DNA from: Bacteroidales bacterium
Lineage (GTDB): Bacteria > Bacteroidota > Bacteroidia > Bacteroidales > JAAUTT01
Direction of reading: 5' to 3'
NCBI GenBank assembly: GCA_025350365.1
Contig: JANXXY010000401.1
Location: 1 to 24,389 of the forward strand
DNA length: 24,389 nt
Both the position numbers and the translations under genes were made by a program. This document shows positions 17,222 to 24,389 of this stretch, in pieces; positions within the stretch are counted from its first letter, which is position 1, and the number at the start of each line of letters is the position of its first letter. The notes beneath the pieces are model-generated. The model saw only the letters and a program-made list of their open reading frames with translations. It ran no database searches and was not told the origin of the DNA.

Positions 17222-18706
17222 TCAATCCTCAATTTCAAGTAAAGGTTTGTCTTTATAAATATTGCTATGGCGCACACTTCCAAACATCAGATTGAATCCC
17301 ATTCGGAAATTAACGTTCCTGGCATAGGCAGGTATAGGGTATCCGGCCTTTACTTTGTTATAATAGATGGGAATGCGGTCACTCATTAAATACCAATTGA
17401 AAGGCCCTGCTTTAAACGACAATCCTAACCCAAGATTATCATATACTCCGTCAGCAATCGTATAACTGAATGAAGTGCTGAACGCCTCGCCGGGACTGAG
17501 ATTAACCGATAAAGTGTACTGCGAACGAATGGCTTTATCAAGCAATTGAAATCGTGTCAAAAACCCGACGCCCACACCGCGAACAAGCTGCAAGTGAGCG
17601 CCCACATAAAGTTTACCCGACAATGATGTCATATAAGATTCGTGATCCGTTTCAAACGAGTATAGTTTTTTTAATGAGTCAACCAGCGCTTTGGCCATTT
17701 TGCCAGAATCGGATAGTGAAATAGGTAACCCGCGAAAATCATAATTGCCCGAAGTGGAAAAATTGTTCAGGTTGTTATTCCACTGGATAAACCCCAAATC
17801 AATAATACTGGCCGATATACTTAACATTTCTTCGGGTTTTAAAATAACGCCAATATCAAGTGCGGCACCCACATTCCTTCTATTCATAACAATTTTCCGG
17901 GTATCGTTCCAGTCTCCGGATTTTATACTATCGATATTTACCTTTCCATCCTTATCATACCCAATTGTTAAATTTGGGATAGACGTGTTGATATCAATTG
18001 CCACAGATGTTTTCCATACATCCGGGCCGGTTTGAGGGAAAGTAATGCTTGACGATTTGCTGCTGATATTTGCTTTCCCAAAAAGCAACTTTCCACGGAT
18101 ACCAAAAGTTAACCTCTCATTAATTTCATGAGAAATTCCTATGGCATACTCACGAAACCAAATAGCATTCAACCCAATTCCATCAAAATTAAAGGAGTTA
18201 TTTCCTGCCGTGGATTGATTGAAGTTTATGCCTAATTTTATTAAATCGTAAGGTATATTTCCTCTGGCTTCGACACGGTCAGCTGCTGAAAAGGAGAAAT
18301 AATTTTTATTGATCCGTAACCCAAACGACAACCAGTCCAAACGACCATCCGAATAAATATAGTTATTCTTCTTCAGTTTTCCCAAAAAGTCAACCCTATC
18401 CTTATCACTTTGCAGCGGTCGATAATAAAGAGAGTCGGTAACAGGCTTGTATAAGTAAACATCGTTAAACCCAACTGCTGTGTTACCGCCATTAATTTCT
18501 ATGGAGGAAAGTCCCGGCAGCCCAAAATAAAAACCGCATTTGGGCTGAGTAGCAGGATTGAGCTGGTTCGATTGAGGAATCCGATCCATAAAATACATGG
18601 TATTATTTTGCTGAGCCTCAATGTGTACCAAAAACACCATCGCCAATAGCAATAATGAGGTAAACCGGGATATCCTTAATTTGATGTCGCTCATAGTCCG
18701 CAGCAT
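17222..18706 (-). CDS. DUF5723 family outer-membrane beta-barrel protein
   Basis: A 494-residue exported protein. An uncleaved-looking N-terminus MLRTMSDIKLRISRF precedes a hydrophobic signal core and cleavage around HIEAQQ (about residue 32); an in-frame ATG at 18694 (MSDIKLRIS) would give a more ordinary signal peptide. The mature start, MYFMDRIPQSNQLNPATQPKCG, with GLPGLSSIEINGG following, is the signature of DUF5723, a Bacteroidota family of predicted barrels related in style to PorV/FadL proteins. Alternating barrel strands include LDWLSFGLRINKNYFSFSAADR, YAIGISHEINERLTFGIRGKLLFG, GVGVGFLTRFQLL and NWYLMSDRIPIYYN. The C-terminus is a hydrophilic tail (KDKPLLEIED). It begins 6 bases after the upstream lipoprotein gene, so the two are probably translationally linked. 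Function unknown. Confidence 0.82.
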   Translation of the reverse strand: MLRTMSDIKLRISRFTSLLLLAMVFLVHIEAQQNNTMYFMDRIPQSNQLNPATQPKCGFYFGLPGLSSIEINGGNTAVGFNDVYLYKPVTDSLYYRPLQSDKDRVDFLGKLKKNNYIYSDGRLDWLSFGLRINKNYFSFSAADRVEARGNIPYDLIKLGINFNQSTAGNNSFNFDGIGLNAIWFREYAIGISHEINERLTFGIRGKLLFGKANISSKSSSITFPQTGPDVWKTSVAIDINTSIPNLTIGYDKDGKVNIDSIKSGDWNDTRKIVMNRRNVGAALDIGVILKPEEMLSISASIIDLGFIQWNNNLNNFSTSGNYDFRGLPISLSDSGKMAKALVDSLKKLYSFETDHESYMTSLSGKLYVGAHLQLVRGVGVGFLTRFQLLDKAIRSQYTLSVNLSPGEAFSTSFSYTIADGVYDNLGLGLSFKAGPFNWYLMSDRIPIYYNKVKAGYPIPAYARNVNFRMGFNLMFGSVRHSNIYKDKPLLEIED

Positions 18707-18712
18707 TTTATA

Positions 18713-20362
18713 TTAAAATTGTTTTAATGATTTTATCTTCAACTCCGTTTGAAAACCCAATGAAACATCCAGCCGATATTGAGAATAGAATTTCACAAAT
18801 GTTTGCCCGTTATTAGTCGTATTAACAATAGCTTGTACCAATGCATGCTTCACCTTTTGAAGCGGCTTTATCCTTGTATTGTCATAAACAATATCTAGAA
18901 TATTCACTCCCGGCTTATTCACCAATCCATTCAAATCAATCTCTCCCGATTTTATAATAGGTTGTTGATTTGAAAGAAATATCGTGTCTATATGTACAAA
19001 TTTATCATCCGTTAAAATAACCTGCAGCTTTACATCGAAAGGCATGTAATTTGAAAAAACACCATGTATTAACAATTTGTCTATCATACTAACGTCACTA
19101 ATGATAGAGTCAATTTTCATTTTGAGTGTATCCCTCATTTCATATTTCCCGGCTTTCAAAAACATGGGCAGTTGTAATTCAAAATCAATATTAAGGTGGC
19201 TGGAGTCAGTTACAAAATTTGTAACATTCGGTAATTTCCCTTTTGGATTTACAGTACAAACCATGTTATAAAATAAATAAGCCGGATTTGTAGCTATTCC
19301 TAAGTCTAATTTACTGTTTGTTTTATCAATTCGTAAGGTATCAAAAGCTGACTTTCCAACTTGAACAGGATATCGAAAATCAAAAGTTTTGACTGATGGG
19401 GCTAATGCCAGATCAAAAAATGTAGTGGTATTTTTATCACTTGTATTCACCTTATTTAGTATAATTTGTAATGGAGTACCGAATGAATTAGCAGAATACA
19501 GCCTGATTCGCGGATCGGCAAAAATCACATTTAGATTGCTGGTATTGCCAAAAATATTTAGTTTTAGAACATCGCTGATATTTAGCGCTTCGTATTTTCC
19601 AAGATATCCAAAAAGTGACCGGAAAGTTATTTTTTTTAAGGATACATTAACACTAACCTGACCAGATATAGGTTGTTTTTTATTGACTAAGGCAATTTCA
19701 AAATTAATTGGTATGCGATTGGGTACACCACCAATTTTAGTTATAAGCTTATAATCCTTGATGTCACTGGTAAGAGTGACGTTAAAAGTTCCATCTGCTT
19801 TATCAATGGGAACTAACTGACTAAATGCCGTTCCATCTTTTGTGAGGGATGGAAGTATCACCTTAGCCATGCCTGTATAATGAAATGTCGATTGTATCGT
19901 AAGTACTATATCGCCACTCTTAAAAAACAAGCTGTCAATCTCTTCACTATTGTTTACCTTTAGATTATAAGTCTGACTCTGTTTAAGAGAAATGGTATCA
20001 CTACCTGGGATAATGACACTAAATAGGTTTTGGGCAAATGTTACCGGATAACTTTGGTCAGGAATGGAAAGAAGATTTGTGGCATTTTTTATCTCGGAAG
20101 GTAACAAAGAGTTACGGTAAGCCAGATACAATAAACCATCAGGATAGGCCTTAATTACACCACCCGAATCTCTCGATTCAATAATATCTTTCAAACTAAG
20201 GGAACCGTAGGCCAAGGGTGCACCAAGTTTAGGATTCCAGTTTACGCTTGATGATACCTTGTTCATATCTATTCTATCTTTTATGCATGAGGCAAAACCC
20301 ATCATTGCAAATGATAAAACGATGATGTATATATTACGATTGGGAAAGTGTAAAAAATGCAT
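18713..20362 (-). CDS. Large lipoprotein of unknown function, partner of DUF5723 protein
   Basis: I do not recognise a named domain. The 549-residue protein starts with a lipoprotein signal ending MGFASC (Cys26), followed by IKDRID, an acidic stretch near the lipidated cysteine that in Bacteroidota often marks surface export. After this come VNWNPKLGAPLAYGSLSLKDI (about 40-60), a pattern I associate with conserved Bacteroidota lipoproteins, and a long beta-rich body with several similar Ig-like segments of the form VxLKxIxFxxLFG, LDLGIxxNPAYLF and FELQLPMFLKAGKYEMRDT. Only Cys26 and one cysteine near 366 are visible. It is 20 bases after the DUF3352 fusion gene and 6 before the DUF5723 gene, so a surface lipoprotein plus barrel pair is a reasonable inference, by analogy with other Bacteroidota pairs. 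Confidence 0.75.
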   Translation of the reverse strand: MHFLHFPNRNIYIIVLSFAMMGFASCIKDRIDMNKVSSSVNWNPKLGAPLAYGSLSLKDIIESRDSGGVIKAYPDGLLYLAYRNSLLPSEIKNATNLLSIPDQSYPVTFAQNLFSVIIPGSDTISLKQSQTYNLKVNNSEEIDSLFFKSGDIVLTIQSTFHYTGMAKVILPSLTKDGTAFSQLVPIDKADGTFNVTLTSDIKDYKLITKIGGVPNRIPINFEIALVNKKQPISGQVSVNVSLKKITFRSLFGYLGKYEALNISDVLKLNIFGNTSNLNVIFADPRIRLYSANSFGTPLQIILNKVNTSDKNTTTFFDLALAPSVKTFDFRYPVQVGKSAFDTLRIDKTNSKLDLGIATNPAYLFYNMVCTVNPKGKLPNVTNFVTDSSHLNIDFELQLPMFLKAGKYEMRDTLKMKIDSIISDVSMIDKLLIHGVFSNYMPFDVKLQVILTDDKFVHIDTIFLSNQQPIIKSGEIDLNGLVNKPGVNILDIVYDNTRIKPLQKVKHALVQAIVNTTNNGQTFVKFYSQYRLDVSLGFQTELKIKSLKQF

Positions 20363-20382
20363 CGTTACTAATTTAAAGTTGT

Positions 20383-23193
20383 CTATTGTACGGAATAGCT
20401 ATACAAAAAGTTATTGTTGCTTCCCACAATTAAATTAAGCCTATTTTCCGCATTGCTCAAAAGCTTAATCGAAAATTGCGTGGTACCTTTTAGTGGAAAA
20501 CCCTTTTCCATTTTACCGTCTAATTTATAAAGATAAATCTTTTCATCGTCGTTGGTAACAATTCCAACATCAAATTTGTTGGTTGCAAACTCATAAAATA
20601 CGGGGCGAAATGAAATTGGTTTTTGTGTAGTAATGGTTGTCAACAACTTATTGTTTTGAGTAACTATTTTTAACTGATTGCCCGACGTAAAAATAAATTC
20701 TTTTACTCCGTCGGCATTAATATCATAAACATCAAAGTAATGATTTGCGGGAAACTTTCCAAAATCAACCATTTTATCAGTGCCATCCATTCCAATTAGA
20801 TATACCTTCCCGTCCATATCAGTGAGAGCAAAGCAGGCTTCTTTCAGTGATTTTGAATTAATAAGGGCTACTTTACAATTTCCCGACACTTTAAATTTGG
20901 TTTTGGTATTAATAACAATATTCCCTTTTCGATCAACTACATATAATTTGTTTTTGTCGGTAAAAGTCAAAAAATCCTTCCCTTCAATTCGAAAATGCTG
21001 CATTTGCTGACTAACTTCACTTTCAGTTTTTCCAAAATTCCACCCGTTAATTGGTTTGCCATCTTTATCAAGCGCCATCACACTATGGTCGTTGTAAGCA
21101 ATAAAGAAGCGATAGTTTCGGTCGTTTTCGTAATCAAAAACTGCAACACCATTGGTTGCCACAGCCGGTAAAGTGACAGGATATTTTTCAACAAATTTAC
21201 CCTTCCGGTCAATCAGTATCAATTGCTTACCAGTATTGAAAAGCAGCTGAAGTTTACCATTCTTATAATAATCAATTAATACGACATCACTAATAATATG
21301 GCCACTAATCTTAACTTTCCATAAAACTTTACCTGATTTATCCATCAGATAGATTTGGTTTTTATCGTCCTGAACAAATATTTCTAACTCGCCTCCATTT
21401 TTAAGAAAAACTGGCTTAATAACCGGCTTCCCATCAAGTGGGATTTCTATCATATTGCCATTTGCAGGTCGATTTGACACCTTAGTTTTTTCAGGTTTAT
21501 CCATTTGCAAACCGGAGCTTTGTGGTGAATATCTGATAAATATATTATTATAAATCAGTCCGTTATTAGAAATATTAAATTGATAAACAAAGGTATTAAA
21601 TCTGTTGAAATGGGCTTGTTGCTGATCCAGCACATCAATAATATCCTTTTTTAGAAAATTACCATAGAAACTGCCTGAAAGTGCCGGTTTGTTGTAAAAG
21701 AAAAAATTGGTTTGCGTAGAGAAATATTCGGAGAAGTTGATAAAATCAGGATCAGATCCCAATGTATTATTTTCTGTAACAGCATTCGCAAATTTATTCA
21801 ATGCGTCTACATTATTTCCAAATATCAGGTAGTTATCTACAACAGTACAAACTTTATTATCGCCCAACGAAAACATATTACCAAAAACCAACGCTGGAAT
21901 ATTTCCGAACGGTAATGAATAGATTTTCCTCACGAGATCGTTATTCTTATAATTTGTTAATAACGAGGCCGGTTTTATTCCTGTTTTATTGCCATACTCG
22001 GTAATAAAATCATAAAGCATTTTGTGAGCCTCATCGTTACCCTTTGTCTGCATTACAGTAAAGGACTGATTGGTTATCGAATCCAGCGTCTCTCCTAAAA
22101 AGACAGTGCCAATCTCATGTTCAAATACTGAATGCAGGTTACCGATCAAATCAATGTTAAAATCAGTTTTTAATGCCTGTAGTTTAGCTCTATAATTTTG
22201 AATATCACCATGCACCTCCTGAAAAAGCTCGTAATCTTTTATATATTGGTCGAAATCGCTAATCCCCAAAGCAGCAAATGTGTTGGTAGCCGTTGGTATT
22301 TTGTTGAAAATGTCAAGTTTTACGGGTTTTTGATTCTTAAAAAGTGACTCTATACTTGGATTAGAGGAATTAGCAAATGAAAAGCCATTGAAAATTAATG
22401 TACCCGGCTTGGGATTGAGGTCAAGTTCAATCCATTTCCCAAAGTTCTTAGCAAAATCGATACTTTTACGATATTTCGAATGAATTAATTTCATTCCCAA
22501 TTTAGGAAACTGGTCAAAATTAAAGTAGATATTCAACAATGAATTTTTACCAGCTGTCTTCATCGTTTCACTCAACTCGATGTTATTACTAATTAATTCA
22601 GTTGAGTTAAGCTGACGAACAGCATCTTCGAGTAAAATTGCCGATTGGCAAATCATTACTATTCCATTACAATGCGCATAAGAAAAGTTGGTGTATTTGT
22701 GTTCAGGAAATGTAATGTCATGAATTTCAGCTTGCTCGTAATTTCTGGTAACATGTTCAAACATTATCCCTTTATATTCAAGAATCTGTTTATTTAACTG
22801 CCTGAAGTCTTTATCGGAAATAAGTCTGAAATAATAAATCAGTTGTATATCATCTTTCCCTGTAGGATGCCCTGATATAAGAACCATCTGTTTTTGAGAT
22901 AAAAGCATGTTAAGAGATCCGTTTGATTTCCGCAGAGAATCCAAAAAATCCACTTGTACTTTTAGTTTATTAAACAATGGGAAATTGGAAATTTCTTTCC
23001 ACAATGGATTTCCGGCAATCAGATTATCGTGGAATTCATCATAATTTTTAATTTCAATCATCACCGCAGCATCCAAAGGTACTGCACGATAAAGAGATTC
23101 GGCAATAGGCTCGTGCTCTCTGATAAAATAAAAAACTGAAATAGAAATAACAATGATGGCTATAAATATTCCAAAAATTATTCGTTTTGTCAT
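20383..23193 (-). CDS. DUF3352-type exported protein fused to a C-terminal beta-propeller
   Basis: A 936-residue protein held by an N-terminal membrane anchor or signal (about 4-24, IIFGIFIAIIVISISVFYF). Residues about 30-560 resemble the DUF3352 family: RAVPLDAAVMIEIKNYDEF near the start and later IGTVFLGET and a STQTNFFFYNK stretch. After a Pro/Lys linker (about 560-585) residues about 590-936 form a repeating domain. Each unit ends with a strand pair of the type IYLMDKSGKVLW, LILIDRKGKFVEKYP, VMALDKDGKPINGW, LYVVDRKGNIV, VYLIGMDG, LKIVTQNNKLL and IYLYKLDGKMEKGFP; seven or eight units are consistent with a PQQ/quinoprotein-like propeller. Aspartates in the turns (DKDGK) could bind calcium. 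It is first in the five-gene run, behind a leader containing a 14-bp inverted repeat. Function unknown; scaffold or ligand binding in the periplasm is inference. Confidence 0.8.
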   Translation of the reverse strand: MTKRIIFGIFIAIIVISISVFYFIREHEPIAESLYRAVPLDAAVMIEIKNYDEFHDNLIAGNPLWKEISNFPLFNKLKVQVDFLDSLRKSNGSLNMLLSQKQMVLISGHPTGKDDIQLIYYFRLISDKDFRQLNKQILEYKGIMFEHVTRNYEQAEIHDITFPEHKYTNFSYAHCNGIVMICQSAILLEDAVRQLNSTELISNNIELSETMKTAGKNSLLNIYFNFDQFPKLGMKLIHSKYRKSIDFAKNFGKWIELDLNPKPGTLIFNGFSFANSSNPSIESLFKNQKPVKLDIFNKIPTATNTFAALGISDFDQYIKDYELFQEVHGDIQNYRAKLQALKTDFNIDLIGNLHSVFEHEIGTVFLGETLDSITNQSFTVMQTKGNDEAHKMLYDFITEYGNKTGIKPASLLTNYKNNDLVRKIYSLPFGNIPALVFGNMFSLGDNKVCTVVDNYLIFGNNVDALNKFANAVTENNTLGSDPDFINFSEYFSTQTNFFFYNKPALSGSFYGNFLKKDIIDVLDQQQAHFNRFNTFVYQFNISNNGLIYNNIFIRYSPQSSGLQMDKPEKTKVSNRPANGNMIEIPLDGKPVIKPVFLKNGGELEIFVQDDKNQIYLMDKSGKVLWKVKISGHIISDVVLIDYYKNGKLQLLFNTGKQLILIDRKGKFVEKYPVTLPAVATNGVAVFDYENDRNYRFFIAYNDHSVMALDKDGKPINGWNFGKTESEVSQQMQHFRIEGKDFLTFTDKNKLYVVDRKGNIVINTKTKFKVSGNCKVALINSKSLKEACFALTDMDGKVYLIGMDGTDKMVDFGKFPANHYFDVYDINADGVKEFIFTSGNQLKIVTQNNKLLTTITTQKPISFRPVFYEFATNKFDVGIVTNDDEKIYLYKLDGKMEKGFPLKGTTQFSIKLLSNAENRLNLIVGSNNNFLYSYSVQ

Positions 23194-23225
23194 AAAAAAT
23201 GTGTCACTTTTTATTACCTCTAAAT

Positions 23226-23278
23226 CCCCTAAAAGGAAATTTTATGCATTTTGAATTTCTGTGTTTTCCTTTTGGGGG
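23226..23278. repeat. 14-bp inverted repeat in the divergent leader of DUF3352 gene and ung
   Basis: CCCCTAAAAGGAAA (23226-23239) and TTTCCTTTTGGGGG (23265-23278) are inverted copies with one G-T pair, around a 25-base loop that contains ATGCAT. If the -7 box at 23332-23339 is used, the whole element is in the leader RNA of the DUF3352 gene. The arm TAAATCCCCTAAAAGG resembles short palindromic repeats commonly scattered in Bacteroidota genomes, so it may be an interspersed repeat copy. Confidence 0.6.
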
Positions 23279-23331
23279 TAAAAGTAAAAAAACATTAAAA
23301 ATTCAGAAAAATTAATTTTTTGAAGTATCTT

Positions 23332-23339
23332 CAAAATTA
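23332..23339 (-). promoter_or_regulatory. Candidate -7 box for the five-gene cluster
   Basis: The minus strand reads TAATTTTG, a full match to TAnnTTTG, in the 247-base gap before the DUF3352 gene. No TTTG stands at the -33 position. It would give a leader of about 130 bases carrying the inverted repeat at 23226-23278. Confidence 0.35.
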
Positions 23340-23440
23340 GAAAATTAAATCTATTGCATTAGAAATAGTTATCAACAAAATTGTCATTTATGAATAAGTG
23401 TGCCAGGTGTTTTATAATTTAGCCGGATATTGATACCCAA

Positions 23441-24112
23441 ATGGATAAAATTGGACCAAAAATTCACGACAGCTGGAAGGAAGTTTTGAAAGACGAATTT
23501 CAAAAACCTTATTTCTCTGATTTAAAGAAATTTTTAGTTGATCAAAGAGCCATAAATACCATTTATCCTCCTGGAAATATGATTTTTAATGCTTTCGACA
23601 AAACTCCTTTCACCGAGGTGAAAGTGGTTATTCTGGGTCAAGATCCATATCATGGTCCCGGGCAAGCACATGGCTTATGCTTTTCAGTACCTAAGGGAAT
23701 TACTCCACCTCCTTCGCTGATGAATATTTTTAAAGAAATAAAACAAGATATTGGTTCGGACATACCTAGCAATGGAAATCTTGAAAGATGGGCGGAACAG
23801 GGTGTTTTATTGCTTAATGCAACGCTGACTGTGATGGCAAATCAGCCCCTTTCCCATCAAAATAGAGGATGGGAAACATTTACCGATCGGGTGATCGAAT
23901 TATTGTCTCTACAAAAAAAGGGATTGGTTTTTTTACTTTGGGGACGAAATGCCAAAGCGAAAGAACCGCTGATTGACGACTCAAAACATTTCATACTAAA
24001 AGCAGCACATCCTTCGCCTTTCTCAGCTTACAGCGGTTTTTTCGGATGTAAGCACTTTTCAAAAACAAATGAGCTATTAGAACAACAATCCATCACACCC
24101 ATTGATTGGTAA
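23441..24112 (+). CDS. ung: Uracil-DNA glycosylase, family 1
   Basis: Ung removes uracil from DNA as the first step of base-excision repair in the cytoplasm. All family 1 signatures are visible in the 223 residues: VVILGQDPYHGPGQAHGLCFSV, with the catalytic water-activating D68 and Y70 shielding thymine; LLLNATLTV with the uracil-selecting Asn; VFLLWGRNAK; and the DNA-intercalation loop AAHPSPFSAYSGFFGCKHF with H190. The length is typical (about 220-230). The ATG at 23441 is the only sensible start: the family opening, a short segment before SWKEVLKDEF, follows directly. It is a single-gene unit, divergent from the DUF3352 cluster, with a repeat-rich stretch after its stop. No visible peculiarity. 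Confidence 0.98.
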   Translation: MDKIGPKIHDSWKEVLKDEFQKPYFSDLKKFLVDQRAINTIYPPGNMIFNAFDKTPFTEVKVVILGQDPYHGPGQAHGLCFSVPKGITPPPSLMNIFKEIKQDIGSDIPSNGNLERWAEQGVLLLNATLTVMANQPLSHQNRGWETFTDRVIELLSLQKKGLVFLLWGRNAKAKEPLIDDSKHFILKAAHPSPFSAYSGFFGCKHFSKTNELLEQQSITPIDW

Positions 24113-24144
24113 TGATTATTAGCTTTTTACCCCTTTAACAGTAT

Positions 24145-24289
24145 TTCGGTAATTTTTCAACTTCTGCATTTTTAATAAATGTAATACATAGAAATACATA
24201 GAAATACATAGAAATACATAGAAATAAAGAAATATTTCACTATATATCTAAGTATTTCATTTTAAGAATATTGCTGGAAATTTACCGAA
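24145..24289. repeat. Imperfect inverted repeat bracketing the 10-bp tandem array
   Basis: TTCGGTAATTTTTC (24145-24158) and GGAAATTTACCGAA (24276-24289) are inverted copies agreeing at 12 of 14 positions. They enclose the tandem array at 24185-24224 and an AT-rich spacer with the palindrome GAAATATTTC (24229-24238). There is no open frame inside. The layout is like a small non-autonomous repeat element, but no target duplication was found. Confidence 0.35.
24185..24224. repeat. Tandem repeat, 4 exact copies of a 10-bp unit
   Basis: The unit TACATAGAAA is repeated four times without a mismatch at 24185, 24195, 24205 and 24215, then breaks into TAAAGAAATA. The period equals about one helical turn. 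It starts 72 bases after the ung stop codon, outside any gene. Confidence 0.95.
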
Positions 24290-24329
24290 GTGTTAATCAC
24301 TGTTACCGACTAATATTAATAGTTGATAT

Positions 24330-24368
24330 GAGATTCTTCGCTTCACTTCGTTACGCTCAGAATGACAT
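24330..24368. repeat. Interspersed palindromic-type repeat copy
   Basis: GAGATTCTTCGCTTCACTTC followed by GTTACGCTCAGAATGACA is a variant of the sequence AGATTCTTCGC...GCTCAGAATGACA that occurs as short scattered intergenic copies in many bacterial genomes, including Bacteroidota. ATTCT (24333-24337) and AGAAT (24359-24363) are its complementary ends. It is non-coding and GC-richer than its surroundings. The copy number in this genome cannot be seen from one window. Confidence 0.6.
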
Positions 24369-24389
24369 GGATTTAGTATTTTAAGGAGC

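Noticed and set aside
23235..23258. Six-codon upstream frame (MHKISF) inside the inverted repeat on the minus strand
   Set aside because: Too short to support; no ribosome-binding signal and no amino-acid run that would suggest an attenuator peptide.
23413..23422. TATAATTTAG as a firm ung promoter
   Set aside because: One mismatch to TAnnTTTG when read as TAATTTAG and no -33 TTTG at the right distance; plausible but not supportable.
24185..24224. CRISPR array
   Set aside because: Units are 10 bp and contiguous, without unique spacers or cas genes.

Overview
This window comes from a member of the Bacteroidota. The evidence is the type IX secretion genes, which are confined to that phylum, a TonB-dependent receptor paired with a DUF4249 lipoprotein, DUF4834 and DUF5723 family proteins, low GC content, near absence of Shine-Dalgarno sequences, and several promoter boxes of the Bacteroidota type (TTTG ... 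TAnnTTTG). The gene order porP-gldK-gldL-gldM resembles that of Porphyromonas, but I cannot resolve the genus. No T9SS cargo with a recognisable C-terminal sorting domain, tRNA, rRNA, transposase or CRISPR array was seen.

Layout. (1) 1-4588, minus strand: core type IX secretion/gliding operon porP/sprF-gldK-gldL-gldM; gldM runs off the left edge, lacking roughly its last 100 codons. (2) 4805-8278, minus strand: topA and, 21 bases after it, an arginase-fold protein in which all three metal-binding motifs are lost. A 216-base gap with an AT-rich 9-6-9 palindrome overlapping a likely -7 promoter box separates this pair from porP. (3) 8392-10770, plus strand: class A penicillin-binding protein, divergent from topA. 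(4) 10793-13935, minus strand: TonB-dependent receptor plus DUF4249 lipoprotein, convergent with the PBP gene and only 22 bases from it. (5) 14255-23193, minus strand: a tight five-gene envelope cluster made of a DUF3352/beta-propeller fusion, an unassigned lipoprotein, a DUF5723 outer-membrane protein, DUF4834 and a YfhO-family multi-pass membrane protein, closed by a hairpin/T-tract terminator. (6) 23441-24112, plus strand: uracil-DNA glycosylase, followed by a repeat-rich tail with a 4 x 10-bp tandem array and an interspersed-type palindromic repeat.

How they work together. GldL and GldM form the inner-membrane motor that powers T9SS. GldK sits with GldN on the periplasmic face of the outer membrane, and PorP/SprF is an outer-membrane partner protein. 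TopA, Ung and the PBP are housekeeping functions in DNA topology, base-excision repair and peptidoglycan synthesis. The receptor/DUF4249 pair is a typical nutrient-uptake pair of unknown substrate. The five-gene cluster is almost entirely envelope proteins without assigned function and, with the degenerate arginase-fold protein, is the part most likely to hide undescribed biology.
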